A stretch of DNA of 64,000 bases, from NCBI RefSeq assembly GCF_023073335.1, contig NZ_JADPJG010000004.1, positions 47,238 to 111,237 on the forward strand. Reading direction: 5' to 3'. The translations under genes were made by a program, and so were the position numbers. The stretch's first letter is position 1, and the number at the start of each line of letters is the position of its first letter. This DNA is from Bradyrhizobium sp. 21 (GTDB taxonomy: Bacteria; Pseudomonadota; Alphaproteobacteria; Rhizobiales; Xanthobacteraceae). The notes under the pieces were generated by a model. The model did not search any database. It worked only from the letters and a program-made list of their open reading frames with translations, and was not told where the DNA came from. Below are positions 1-8,698 of this stretch, piece after piece.

Positions 1-447
1 ATGCACTCGGCCAAGATCGCGGGCAAGAAGCTGGTGTTCGTGCCGATGCTGCGCGCCGGCACGACCTTCGTCGACGGCATGATGGATCTGGTGCCGACCG
101 CGCGCGTCGCCCATATCGGGCTCTACCGCGAGCCGCACAGTTTTGCGGCCGTCGAGTATTTCTTCAAATCGCCGTCCGATCTCAGTGAGCGGCTTGCGAT
201 CGTGGTGACGCCGGTGGTTGCCACCGCCAACACGGCCGTCGCCGCAATCGACCGGCTGAAGGAGCGCGGCGCCAGGGACATCCGCCTCGCATGCCTGATC
301 GCCGCCCCGGAAGGCCTGGAACGTCTCCGCGGATTGCATCCTGATGTCCCCATCTGGACGGCCGCGATCGACGAGGGTCTCGACGAGAACGGCTTTATTT
401 TGCCGGGCCTCGGCGATGCCGGCGACCGCGCCTACGGCACGAGATAA
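1..447 (+). CDS. Uracil phosphoribosyltransferase-like protein, C-terminal part, cut by window edge
   Basis: The 148 visible residues align with the C-terminal two thirds of uracil phosphoribosyltransferase, which makes UMP from uracil and PRPP. The family is about 209 residues, so roughly 60-80 residues lie before the window and the ATG at position 1 is probably internal. The uracil-binding end is intact ([12 protein letters not shown], residues 135-146), as are VPMLRAG (14-20) and the LKERG helix. The PRPP loop at residues 70-78 (bases 208-234) reads TPVVATANT, where true enzymes have DPMLATGGS: the acidic residue and both glycines are lost. It may be a divergent paralogue with altered or no transferase activity. 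Family assignment is firm; activity is doubtful. Confidence 0.85.
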   Translation: MHSAKIAGKKLVFVPMLRAGTTFVDGMMDLVPTARVAHIGLYREPHSFAAVEYFFKSPSDLSERLAIVVTPVVATANTAVAAIDRLKERGARDIRLACLIAAPEGLERLRGLHPDVPIWTAAIDEGLDENGFILPGLGDAGDRAYGTR

Positions 448-475
448 GCCGCGTCGGGCACCCTTCCCTGCGGCG

Positions 476-967
476 TCAGGTCGGCGGCCTCGCCGGCAGA
501 TCCTTTGCATCTGTCGGCGCCGGGTTTGTCTTCAACTCGGCGATCAGCTTCTCCATTTCACCGATCTCCCTCACCTGGGCTTCGATGATTCCGTCGGCCA
601 GCTTGCGAACGCGCGGGTCCCTGATGTGCGCGCGTTCGCTCGTGAGGATGGCGATCGAGTGATGGGGGATCATCGCCTTCATATAGGCGACATCTGTCAC
701 GGTCTCTTGGCTACGGACGAGCCAGAGCGAGAGCATGAACACCAAGACGCTGGCGGCCATCACGGCGATATTCGCCGCCCGGTTCCCGTACATCTCCCAC
801 ATGAAACCTAGCATCACGAGAGCCATGACGGCGCCCATCAGCAATGCCATCCATGTTCGGGTCTGGCTGTACCAGACGTGATCCACTGCAAAAGTGTTAA
901 GATACATCAGGCCGAACATGATGATGGTGGAAGCAGCGATCATCGCGGCGAAGCGACCGTAAGTCAT
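476..967 (-). CDS. DUF305-domain membrane protein
   Basis: A 163-residue protein with three predicted membrane helices (about residues 6-24, 39-59, 66-85) and a C-terminal DUF305 segment with the signature MIPHHSIAI followed by an ERAHIRDPRVRKLAD helix. DUF305 proteins are ferritin-like helical proteins, often near metal or redox genes; their reaction is unknown. The frame stays open upstream to 1102, but that would overlap the protease gene by 43 bases and add a charged tail before the first helix, so the MTYGRFAAM start at 967 is preferred. It may follow the M48/DUF898 pair in one transcript. The histidine pair could bind metal (inference). Confidence 0.8.
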   Translation of the reverse strand: MTYGRFAAMIAASTIIMFGLMYLNTFAVDHVWYSQTRTWMALLMGAVMALVMLGFMWEMYGNRAANIAVMAASVLVFMLSLWLVRSQETVTDVAYMKAMIPHHSIAILTSERAHIRDPRVRKLADGIIEAQVREIGEMEKLIAELKTNPAPTDAKDLPARPPT

Positions 968-1059
968 GCGCAAGATCCCAATCCTTGTTCGCAAGGATAA
1001 GCCCTCCCGGAAGAATTGTTCCTCTGCGGCAGACGAATTTGGCCGTCCGTCCGGGCCGA

Positions 1060-2169
1060 TCAGATCTTCCCGCTGCCGCAAATTCCCTTCAGCGACTGCC
1101 ACTCCGCATCCGTCAGCAGCGGCGGGCCGCTGGCTGCGCGATCTTCCTTCGTCATGCGGGCGAGACGATCCTCGGTCAACGGGTGGCTGGCGAGGATTGT
1201 GATGAGGCCCCCGCCTTCCTTGCCGGTGATGCGGAACATCAGTTCGGCCGCAGGCTTCGGCGAGCGGCCGAGCGCATGCATGATCTCGATCGCGAATGTA
1301 TCGGCAGCGGTCTCCGCCTCGCGCGAATAGGAGGCCTCGACCACGCTGCGCGAGGCGAAGATCACGGCGCTCGAGCCGGTGACGTCGCCGAACAACAGGC
1401 CGATCAGGAACGAGGTGCCGCCATTATAAATCAGGCCGCGCATGTTGTCGTGGTGCTTGAGGTGACCGAGCTCGTGGGCGAGGATGCCGGCGAGCTCGTC
1501 CGGGCTTTCGGCCTTGTCGAGCAGGCCCTTCAGCACGAAGACCTTGCCGCCGGGCAACGCGAACGCGTTCGGCACCGGGGTCGGCAGCACGCCGGCGGTC
1601 ATGGAATCGTCGTCGAGACCGGCGGCATCGCGCAGCCGATTGACGAGCTTGATGAAGGCCGCTTTCCCCGCCGCACCCTCGCATACCTTGGGGCCGAAGA
1701 TGGTCTTCACCTGGACCTCTGACGCATCGCCAATGCGCCGCTCGATCGGTTTCGGGACCAGCGGCGCGAGACGGTCGGCAGCGAGCGGCACCCCAAACAC
1801 CACGACGCAGACAATGGAGACGGCGGCGGCCATCGACCAGCCGACGACTTTTGCGATGCCCCGTCGCGAGGTCTGGTGCTCGTCGAGCCGTACGCAACGG
1901 GCGGTCACGTCTGACGCAAGCAAAGCGTCGCGGATTTCGAGCCGCGCCAGGGACGGCGCGGTTGTGCAGGCAAGACGCAGGACGCCGCCCGGACTGTCGG
2001 CACGCCGGATGTCGGCATAGGCCCAGCGCACCGACGCTCCGCCCTCTTCAAGGATCTCGAGCGCGTCGCCGAGCGTCAGCGCCACCTGCCGCTTGCGGCT
2101 CGACACGCCGTCGAAGAAGATCGTCGATTTTGCGGACTGCGCCGGGGCCTCGTTGGACAACTCACTCAC
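1060..2169 (-). CDS. M48 family zinc metallopeptidase, membrane-anchored
   Basis: 369 residues. The M48 motif HELGH is at residues 232-236, with a downstream glutamate in SREAETAAD (282-290) as the likely third zinc ligand. The N-terminal 100 residues form a small domain seen in other proteobacterial M48 proteins, followed by one membrane helix (about 110-130), so the protease domain probably faces the periplasm. The motif LPTPVPNAFALPGG is typical of the family. The gene lies three bases after the DUF898 gene on the same strand, so the two are almost certainly cotranscribed and may serve together in envelope protein quality control (inference). The family also includes HtpX and BepA, but this is neither by layout. 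Confidence 0.9.
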   Translation of the reverse strand: MSELSNEAPAQSAKSTIFFDGVSSRKRQVALTLGDALEILEEGGASVRWAYADIRRADSPGGVLRLACTTAPSLARLEIRDALLASDVTARCVRLDEHQTSRRGIAKVVGWSMAAAVSIVCVVVFGVPLAADRLAPLVPKPIERRIGDASEVQVKTIFGPKVCEGAAGKAAFIKLVNRLRDAAGLDDDSMTAGVLPTPVPNAFALPGGKVFVLKGLLDKAESPDELAGILAHELGHLKHHDNMRGLIYNGGTSFLIGLLFGDVTGSSAVIFASRSVVEASYSREAETAADTFAIEIMHALGRSPKPAAELMFRITGKEGGGLITILASHPLTEDRLARMTKEDRAASGPPLLTDAEWQSLKGICGSGKI

Positions 2170-2172
2170 AGC

Positions 2173-3318
2173 TCAGAATCCCGCGACATCGAGTCCATCG
2201 GCAAAACCTTCGCCCAGTGCGCTGGCAAGCTCACCGCTGCCACGCACATCCGCCGCGGCCCCGATATCGTGCACCTCGGCGGTCTCCAGCACCTTGGCCC
2301 AGAGATCGCGCTGGAGATAGACGCGCATGACGATATTGAGGGCAAGGGCGAGAGCAGAGTAACCGACGACCATGATCACCAGCAGCGGGATGTTCTCGAA
2401 GGCACGGCCGGGGCCGTACATCTGCTCGGGTGAACGGCCGCTCAGCTTGACGACGAGCAAGGTGGCCCCGCCAAGATAGAATGCGAAGATGGTCGAGAGC
2501 AGTATCCACCAGCCGATCACCTTCCAGTAGAGGCCGTAGAAGGCATTGTGCGGCAACTGCGACGACAGGCTGACGCCGCCGATGCGGATGCCGTCGAGCC
2601 ACCAACGCCATTCGCGCGCCTTGAACTCGGCATAGAAGAACGGCGCGATCGGGAAAATCAGGACTGCGATCGGGCTGAGCAGCCACAGCCACCAGCCACG
2701 CTTGAAGAACGTCCAGCCGTTGCCTGCGAAATCGCCGCGCAAATCGCCGTAATGGGTGTGCCGCATCTTGTAGCGTTCGAGCGAAGCCTCGCGCCAAGGC
2801 AGTGCGAGACCAAGCGTCAGGAACACCAGCAGGCCCCACAGCATGGCGCGGAACGAATAGGCCCAGCCCGAGCCGTCCATCCAGAACCGCACGCCGCGCC
2901 AGACGGTGCGCGTCAGGCGATAGCGCCGCGCGCGAAAAATCGCGAACTGACCGAAGGCGTAGAAGCTGATGAACAGCGGCGTCGAGGCAAAGCCCTGCCA
3001 GCGCTCGAACTCGATGCCGACGAGGAAATAGGCGAGGTAGATCGGCACCAGGATCGCGAGCGCGAACAGGAAGCCGACCAGCAGCTCCTTGGCCCGGCCG
3101 GTATATTCGGCGGCATCGCCGTCGATCGCGGTGTTCGCCCACAGATGACGGCGGATGTCGGTGACGAGCCAGAACCGGTAGAAGCCAAAGGTGACGAGCT
3201 CCAGCAGGGCACCCTTGGTGACCAATTTGCGAAACTCGGTACGGTCGCCGGTGAAATCGACCCGCGTGGGCGGCAGCGGCGGGGGTAAGGGTTCGGAACC
3301 GATGGGGGTCCATTGCAT
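2173..3318 (-). CDS. YjgN/DUF898 family multi-pass membrane protein
   Basis: About 381 residues from the ATG at 3318. The sequence is rich in Trp and Phe with at least six hydrophobic segments. It carries DUF898 hallmarks: an early FTGDRTEFRKL stretch, a TFGFYRFWLVTDIRRHLW segment, a YRLTRTVWRG box and a repeated TLGLALPWREASLERYK-type box. Function of the family is unknown. The frame is open up to 3438, but the extra 40 residues look non-coding and a proline-rich N-terminus following the ATG at 3318 is usual. It precedes the M48 protease gene with a three-base gap. Confidence 0.85.
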   Translation of the reverse strand: MQWTPIGSEPLPPPLPPTRVDFTGDRTEFRKLVTKGALLELVTFGFYRFWLVTDIRRHLWANTAIDGDAAEYTGRAKELLVGFLFALAILVPIYLAYFLVGIEFERWQGFASTPLFISFYAFGQFAIFRARRYRLTRTVWRGVRFWMDGSGWAYSFRAMLWGLLVFLTLGLALPWREASLERYKMRHTHYGDLRGDFAGNGWTFFKRGWWLWLLSPIAVLIFPIAPFFYAEFKAREWRWWLDGIRIGGVSLSSQLPHNAFYGLYWKVIGWWILLSTIFAFYLGGATLLVVKLSGRSPEQMYGPGRAFENIPLLVIMVVGYSALALALNIVMRVYLQRDLWAKVLETAEVHDIGAAADVRGSGELASALGEGFADGLDVAGF

Positions 3319-3629
3319 GTCGTTCACGGCGGCAACCTCGGGGTGCAGACCTGTTACGGTCAAACTATAGATCAGAGATTGGTCGATCCCCAAGATGGGC
3401 GGGTTCGATTTCCCTCGATTCCAGTCGATTTCTTGCACGATTCCTGGTCAAACGGCGTGCGCAAGATCACGTTCGCATGGCGGCGTGACGACCGTCCGAC
3501 GCTCTCGTAAGGGTTGGATGTGGCAAAACTCTCTCTTGCTCCGGCGCAGACAACCGGCTGTAATTGCAAATCAAATACCGCAGCGCAGAATTCAACGAGA
3601 ACGCGCGGTTCATGTCAGGGAGAGCGGTC
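3319..3629. other. Divergent intergenic region upstream of DUF898 and CYP153 genes
   Basis: 311 bases between divergently transcribed genes. It must hold promoters for both, but I see no confident -35/-10 pair. An AGGGAGAG ribosome-binding site lies just before the ATG at 3630. No repeat, RNA gene or credible ORF was seen. Confidence 0.5.
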
Positions 3630-4895
3630 ATGCATGGGACCATCGAGAGCGCGGCAAAGCTCGACGCGTTACGCGAGCGCGCATCATCACTTCCGCTGGA
3701 GCGGTTCGATCCGGGCGATCCCGAATTGTTCAGGACCGATACGTTCTGGCCCTATTTCGATCGCCTGCGCCGCGAAGATCCCGTGCACTATTGCAAGGAT
3801 TCCATGTTCGGACCGTATTGGTCGGTGACGCGCTACAACGACATCATGGAGATCGAGACCAATCATTCGGTATTCTCCTCGGCCTCCTCGCTCGGCGGGA
3901 TCACCATCCGCGACATCGATCCGGATCTGCGCCGCGAGAGTTTCATCTCGATGGACCCGCCGCGCCACGCGGCGCAGCGCAAGACCGTGGCGCCGATGTT
4001 CACGCCGACGCATCTGGATAATCTCGCCCTCAACATCCGCGAGCGTTCGGCCGAGTGCCTCGACAATCTGCCGCGTGGCGAGGTGTTCGACTGGGTCGAC
4101 CGCGTCTCGATCGAGCTCACCACGCAGATGCTCGCCGTGCTGTTCGATTTTCCGTGGGACGACCGCCGCAAGCTGACGCGCTGGTCGGATATCGCGACCA
4201 CCATTCCCGGGCCCGACGGCCTCGTCGCCACCGAGGACGAGCGGCAGGCCGAGTTGACGGAATGCGCCGGCTATTTCGCGCGGCTGTGGAAGGAGCGCAT
4301 CGCGCAGCCTCCGAAGAGCGACCTGCTGTCGATGATGGCGCATGGCGCCGCGACGCGCGACATGGACGCGAAAAACTTCCTCGGCAATCTCGTGCTTTTG
4401 ATCGTCGGCGGCAACGACACCACCCGCAACACCATGTCCGGCTCGCTCCACGCGTTGAGCCAGCATCCGGAACAATATCGCAAGCTGCGCGAAAATCCCG
4501 CGCTGCTCGACAGCTTCGTGCCGGAAGTGATCCGCTGGCAGACGCCGCTGGCGCATATGCGGCGCACCGCGCTCGCGGATTTCGAGTTCCGGGGCAAGCA
4601 GATCAGGAAAGGTGACAAGGTCGTGATGTGGTACGTCTCGGGCAACCGCGACGCCGAGGCGATCGAAAAGCCCTACGATTTCATCATCGACCGCGCCCGC
4701 CCGCGCACGCATCTGTCCTTCGGGTTCGGCATCCACCGCTGCGTCGGCTTGCGGCTTGCCGAACTCCAGCTCAAGATTATCTGGGAAGAGATCCTCAGGC
4801 GATTCGACCATATCGACGTGGTCGGTGAGCCCAAGCGGGTCTATTCGAGTTTCGTGAAGGGACTCGAGACGCTGCCGGTGAAGATTGCGGCGTGA
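3630..4895 (+). CDS. Cytochrome P450, CYP153 family (first of tandem pair)
   Basis: 421 residues from the ATG at 3630, which has an AGGGAGAG site 5-11 bases upstream; in-frame ATGs at 3564 and 3612 lack this. P450 landmarks are all present: the I-helix GGNDTTRN, the ExxR helix in EVIRWQTPLAHMRR, and the haem loop SFGFGIHRCVG with the haem-ligand cysteine at residue 371 (bases 4740-4742). The KGDKVVMWYVSGNRD stretch and the C-terminal ending in VKGLETLPVKI match CYP153 enzymes, soluble terminal hydroxylases of medium-chain alkanes, fatty acids or cyclic terpenes. It needs a ferredoxin and ferredoxin reductase, none of which is adjacent. The second copy follows after 57 bases, so the pair is probably an operon. 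Confidence 0.92.
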   Translation: MHGTIESAAKLDALRERASSLPLERFDPGDPELFRTDTFWPYFDRLRREDPVHYCKDSMFGPYWSVTRYNDIMEIETNHSVFSSASSLGGITIRDIDPDLRRESFISMDPPRHAAQRKTVAPMFTPTHLDNLALNIRERSAECLDNLPRGEVFDWVDRVSIELTTQMLAVLFDFPWDDRRKLTRWSDIATTIPGPDGLVATEDERQAELTECAGYFARLWKERIAQPPKSDLLSMMAHGAATRDMDAKNFLGNLVLLIVGGNDTTRNTMSGSLHALSQHPEQYRKLRENPALLDSFVPEVIRWQTPLAHMRRTALADFEFRGKQIRKGDKVVMWYVSGNRDAEAIEKPYDFIIDRARPRTHLSFGFGIHRCVGLRLAELQLKIIWEEILRRFDHIDVVGEPKRVYSSFVKGLETLPVKIAA

Positions 4896-4952
4896 GTTTT
4901 CTCCGTCGCCCCCCGGGGAGAGGCGAAGGAAGAACCAACTGGAGCCACGACC

Positions 4953-6227
4953 ATGAACATTCAAGCGCCGGTTCAAGTGGACAAGGCCGAACGCATGCGC
5001 AAGGCGCGCGAGGAAGCCTATGCGACGCCGCTTTCGCAATTCCACCCCGGCGCGCCCCGGTTGTTCCAGGACGACACCTTGTGGCCGTGGTTCGAGCGGC
5101 TGCGCAAGGAAGAGCCGGTGCATTACTGCACCAACGCGCCGATCGAGCCCTATTGGTCGGTGGTGAAGTACAACGACATCATGCATGTCGATACCAACCA
5201 CGGCCTGTTCTCCTCCGATTCGACGCTCGGCGGCATCGGGATCCGCGACGTGCCGGAAGGGTATGACTGGCCGAGCTTCATCGCCATGGACCAGCCGCGG
5301 CATTCGTCGCAGCGCAAGACGGTGTCGCCGATGTTCACCCCGACCCATCTGGACGAACTGTCAAAACTGATCCGCCAGCGCTCGCAGACCGTGCTCGACA
5401 ATCTGCCGCGCAACGAGACCTTCAATTTCGTCGAGCGCGTCTCGATCGAGCTGACGACGCAGATGCTGGCCACCCTGTTCGACTTCCCCTGGGAAGAACG
5501 GCGCAAGCTGACGCGCTGGTCGGATGTCGCGACCGCCCTGCCCAAGAGCGGCATCGTCGCGTCCGCCGAAGAGCGCCGCCGCGAGATGGACGAGTGCTAC
5601 GCCTACATGTCCAAGCTCTGGAACGAGCGCGTCAACTCGGCGCCGCGCAACGATCTGCTGTCGCTGATGGCGCATAACGACGCCACGCGCTTCATGGACC
5701 CCGACAACCTCATGGGCAACATCATCCTGCTCATCGTCGGCGGCAACGACACCACCCGCAACACCATGACCGGCTCGGTGCTGGCGCTGAACGAGAACCC
5801 GGCGCAGTACGAGATGCTGCGGCAGAACCCGGCGCTGATCGATTCCATGGTGCCGGAGGTGATCCGCTGGCAGACGCCGCTGGCGCATATGCGGCGCACC
5901 GCGCTCGCCGACACCGAGATCGGCGGCAAGCACATCAAGAAAGGCGACCGCGTCGTGATGTGGTACGTCTCGGGCAACCGCGACGAGGAGATGTTCGAGA
6001 GGCCGAACGATTTCGTCATCGACCGCCCGCGACCGCGCAGCCACCTCTCCTTCGGCTTCGGCATTCACCGTTGCGTCGGCATGCGGCTGGCCGAGCTGCA
6101 GCTCAAGATCGTCTGGGAAGAGATGCTCAAGCGCTTCGACCGCATCGAGGTGGTCGGCGAGCCGAAGCGGATCTATTCGAGCTTCATCAAGGGATATGAG
6201 TCGCTGCCGGTGCGGATCCCGGGGTAG
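4953..6227 (+). CDS. Cytochrome P450, CYP153 family (second of tandem pair)
   Basis: 424 residues, closely similar in sequence to the preceding P450, so the pair arose by duplication. It has the I-helix GGNDTTRN, ExxR in EVIRWQTPLAHMRR, and the haem loop with its cysteine at residue 374 (bases 6072-6074). Differences cluster in the N-terminal 110 residues and the B-C loop region, where substrate is contacted (GGIGIRDVPEGYDWPSF here against GGITIRDIDPDLRRESF), suggesting the two differ in substrate range (inference). An ACTGGAGCC site precedes the ATG. CYP153s act in the cytosol with NADH-linked redox partners. A palindromic repeat lies downstream. Confidence 0.92.
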   Translation: MNIQAPVQVDKAERMRKAREEAYATPLSQFHPGAPRLFQDDTLWPWFERLRKEEPVHYCTNAPIEPYWSVVKYNDIMHVDTNHGLFSSDSTLGGIGIRDVPEGYDWPSFIAMDQPRHSSQRKTVSPMFTPTHLDELSKLIRQRSQTVLDNLPRNETFNFVERVSIELTTQMLATLFDFPWEERRKLTRWSDVATALPKSGIVASAEERRREMDECYAYMSKLWNERVNSAPRNDLLSLMAHNDATRFMDPDNLMGNIILLIVGGNDTTRNTMTGSVLALNENPAQYEMLRQNPALIDSMVPEVIRWQTPLAHMRRTALADTEIGGKHIKKGDRVVMWYVSGNRDEEMFERPNDFVIDRPRPRSHLSFGFGIHRCVGMRLAELQLKIVWEEMLKRFDRIEVVGEPKRIYSSFIKGYESLPVRIPG

Positions 6228-6265
6228 AGCGCTCGCTATTCGGCAGGTGCTTCCTCAACCTCAGC

Positions 6266-6368
6266 TGTCATGCCCCGCGAAGGCGGGGCATCCAGTACGC
6301 CGCGGCTCCTCGATTCTAGCCGCGCCGTCTCTGGAATACTGGATTGCCCGCCTTCGCGGGCAATGACA
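6266..6368. repeat. Dispersed palindromic repeat, family B copy 1
   Basis: An imperfect inverted repeat with ends TGTCA and TGACA. The left arm contains a CCCCGC-GAAG-GCGGGG hairpin followed by ATCCAGTA; the right arm has TACTGGATTGCCCGC with its own hairpin. Other copies are at 13935 and 36037. It lies between the second P450 and the 3' end of the LysR gene. Confidence 0.85.
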
Positions 6369-6474
6369 GTTGAGCGCGAGGCGCGATGAACCCCAGCTAT
6401 AAAATTTCGGCATGACAGGTCGCGCCAGATGCGAAGGCAAGGCGGCGCGCGGCTGTTCTAGGACATGAGTGCAT

Positions 6475-7395
6475 CTAACTCAACTTGATGTCCCACACGC
6501 CTTCCTTGCGGCAGGCGGCGACCTCCTCGCGCAGGAGGGCGGTGACGGCGAGCGAGGCCGTCGAGACCTGACGGTCGATCGGAGAGGCGAATATGAGCTC
6601 GCGCGTCATCGGCTTCGAGACCACAGCGGTTTCCAGCCGCCCGTCCGCGACTTCGCCGTGGACCGACGACGGCGGCAGCAGTGCGAAGCCGAGGCCCTCC
6701 TCGACGAGACTCGTGAGCACGCGGAACGAATCCGCTTCGAGCTGGACGGTGAGCTTGATCTTGCGTTGCGCGGCCGCATGCTCGATCAACGCGCGGAGAC
6801 CGTGCGAATGACTGGGCAGCACCAGCCGCTGCCGCAGCAGCCAGCCGATATCGACATTCTTCTTGCGCGCGAGACCGCAGCCGCGCGGACCGACCGCAAC
6901 GATGTTGTCGCGACCGAGGCTCTGCACATTGAGGTGCAGATCGGCGGAACGGCCGTAGAGGATGGCAAGATCCATCTCGCCGCGATGCAGCCATTCGACG
7001 ATATGCCCGCTGTAGCTCTCGACGATGCGCAGCGAAATTCCGGGATACTTTTCGACGCAGCGCCGCGCGAAGCGTGCCGACAGCACGCAGCTCACGGTCG
7101 GGACCAGACCGAGCACCACCCGGCCGGACGGCGGCCCCTTGGCCGACTGAATGTCGTCGCGGATCTGGTCGAGTTGCCGCACGATGCCGGAGGTGCGCGC
7201 CAGCAACAGCTGCCCGGCTTCGGTCAGCACCATGCCGCGGCCGTTGCGGGTGAACAATTCGGTGCGCAGCTCGTGTTCCAAGAGCTTGATCTGGCGGCTG
7301 AGCGCCGGCTGCGCCACACGCAATGTATCGGACGCCTTGGAGAGGCTGCCGAGCTCCGCCACGCAACTGAAGGTTCTGAGTTGACGGAAATCCAT
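6475..7395 (-). CDS. LysR-type transcriptional regulator
   Basis: 306 residues from the ATG at 7395 (MDFRQLRTFSCVAELGS). The N-terminal winged helix-turn-helix (residues 1-60, with LSKASDTLRVAQPALSRQIK) is typical of LysR regulators, followed by a linker helix and an effector-binding domain that ends near residue 300. The frame is open to 7443, but MDFRQL is the usual family start. It is divergent from the acyl-CoA dehydrogenase at 7520, with a T-N11-A box between them, so it probably controls that operon and itself. The inducer is unknown; an acyl-CoA or organic acid is a reasonable guess from context. Confidence 0.92.
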   Translation of the reverse strand: MDFRQLRTFSCVAELGSLSKASDTLRVAQPALSRQIKLLEHELRTELFTRNGRGMVLTEAGQLLLARTSGIVRQLDQIRDDIQSAKGPPSGRVVLGLVPTVSCVLSARFARRCVEKYPGISLRIVESYSGHIVEWLHRGEMDLAILYGRSADLHLNVQSLGRDNIVAVGPRGCGLARKKNVDIGWLLRQRLVLPSHSHGLRALIEHAAAQRKIKLTVQLEADSFRVLTSLVEEGLGFALLPPSSVHGEVADGRLETAVVSKPMTRELIFASPIDRQVSTASLAVTALLREEVAACRKEGVWDIKLS

Positions 7396-7426
7396 GCTTG
7401 CCAATCCTGGAAGGCTACTCCATACG

Positions 7427-7445
7427 CTATAGCAAATGAGCATAG
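7427..7445. promoter_or_regulatory. Candidate LysR box (CTAT-N11-ATAG)
   Basis: A perfect CTAT-N11-ATAG inverted repeat, fitting the T-N11-A core of LysR sites. It lies 32 bases upstream of the LysR start and 75 bases upstream of the acyl-CoA dehydrogenase start, the usual arrangement for a divergent autoregulated pair. Confidence 0.6.
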
Positions 7446-7519
7446 GGGGCTGGCATTGTTTTCACAACGCCAGAGGATCGGCCGGCGTTATCTTAACTGC
7501 CGCACATACGGGAAACCCC

Positions 7520-8689
7520 ATGAGTGAAGACCACCACGCCGAAGATCATTCCGACATCCGCGAAGCCGTCGCTAAGCTCTGCGCGCAGTTTCCCGGCGAA
7601 TATTGGCGCAAGCTCGACCGCGAGATGGCCTATCCCACGGCGTTCGTCGACGCGTTGACCGAGGCCGGCTATCTCTCGGTGCTGATCCCCGAGGAATATG
7701 GCGGCGCGGGGCTCAAGCTTTCGGCGGCCGCCGCGATCCTCGAAGAGATCCAGCGCGCGGGCTGCAACGGCGGCGGCTGTCACGCCCAGATGTACACGAT
7801 GGGCACCGTGCTGCGGCACGGCAACGACGAGCAGAAGGCAAAATATCTACCGAAGGTCGCGAGCGGCGAATTGCGCCTGCAGGCCTTCGGCGTCACCGAG
7901 CCGACCAGCGGCACCGACACCACCTCGCTGAAGACTTTTGCACGCAAGGACGGCAATGCCGGCTACATCGTCAACGGCCAGAAGATCTGGACCAGCCGCG
8001 CCGAGCATTCCGACCTGATGCTCCTGCTGGCGCGCACCACGCCGAAGGACCAGGTCAAGAAGCGCACGGATGGTCTTTCGGTGTTCATCGTCGACATGCG
8101 CGAGGCCAAGAGCAAGGGCCTCGAGATCCGCCCGATCCGCACCATGATGAACCATGCCACCACCGAAGTGTTCTTTACCGACATGAAGGTGCCGGCGGAG
8201 AATCTGATCGGCGAAGAGGGCAAGGGCTTCCGCTACATTCTCTCCGGCATGAATGCCGAACGCATCCTGATCGCGGCCGAATGCGTCGGCGACGCCAAAT
8301 GGTTCATCGCCAAGGCCACTGCTTACGCCAAGGAGCGCAGCGTTTTCGGCCGGCCGATCGGCCAGAATCAAGGCATCCAGTTCCCGATCGCCAAGGCCTA
8401 CGCCGCGATGCGCGCCGCTGAACTGATGGTGAAGGAAGCCACGCGCAAATACGAAGCCGGGCTCGACTGCGGCGCCGAGGCCAATATGGCCAAGATGCTC
8501 GCGGCCGATGCGTCCTGGGAAGCGGCGAATGCCTGCGTCCAGACCCATGGCGGCTTCGGCTTCGCCGAGGAATACGACGTCGAGCGCAAATTCCGCGAGA
8601 CGCGGCTGTACCAGGTGGCGCCGATCTCGACCAACCTCGTGCTGTCCTTCATCGCCGAGCATGTGCTCGGCATGCCCCGCTCGTATTGA
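7520..8689 (+). CDS. Acyl-CoA dehydrogenase
   Basis: 389 residues from the ATG at 7520. It has the FAD/acyl-binding TEPTSGTDTTSLKT segment (126-139), a KIWTSRAEHSDL strand and the C-terminal QTHGGFGFAEEYDVER motif. The usual medium-chain catalytic Glu of the C-terminal YEGT motif is absent; the base is more likely Glu247 in SGMNAERIL, the position used by isovaleryl- and long-chain-CoA dehydrogenases. It oxidises an acyl-CoA to the enoyl-CoA and passes electrons to ETF. It begins a tight operon with a CoA-transferase (9-base gap) and a FAS1-like hydratase, which suggests activation, dehydrogenation and hydration of one branched or dicarboxylic acid. Confidence 0.92.
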   Translation: MSEDHHAEDHSDIREAVAKLCAQFPGEYWRKLDREMAYPTAFVDALTEAGYLSVLIPEEYGGAGLKLSAAAAILEEIQRAGCNGGGCHAQMYTMGTVLRHGNDEQKAKYLPKVASGELRLQAFGVTEPTSGTDTTSLKTFARKDGNAGYIVNGQKIWTSRAEHSDLMLLLARTTPKDQVKKRTDGLSVFIVDMREAKSKGLEIRPIRTMMNHATTEVFFTDMKVPAENLIGEEGKGFRYILSGMNAERILIAAECVGDAKWFIAKATAYAKERSVFGRPIGQNQGIQFPIAKAYAAMRAAELMVKEATRKYEAGLDCGAEANMAKMLAADASWEAANACVQTHGGFGFAEEYDVERKFRETRLYQVAPISTNLVLSFIAEHVLGMPRSY

Positions 8690-8698
8690 GGCCGCATC

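Noticed and set aside
3521..3540. TGGCAAAACT...TTGCT resembling a sigma-54 promoter before the first CYP153 gene
   Set aside because: The GG and GC elements are 14 bases apart rather than 10, so the site cannot be read as -24/-12.
3687..5348. A 553-codon minus-strand frame crossing both P450 genes
   Set aside because: It spans two clear CYP153 genes and their gap; the translation repeats itself because the P450 genes are duplicates.
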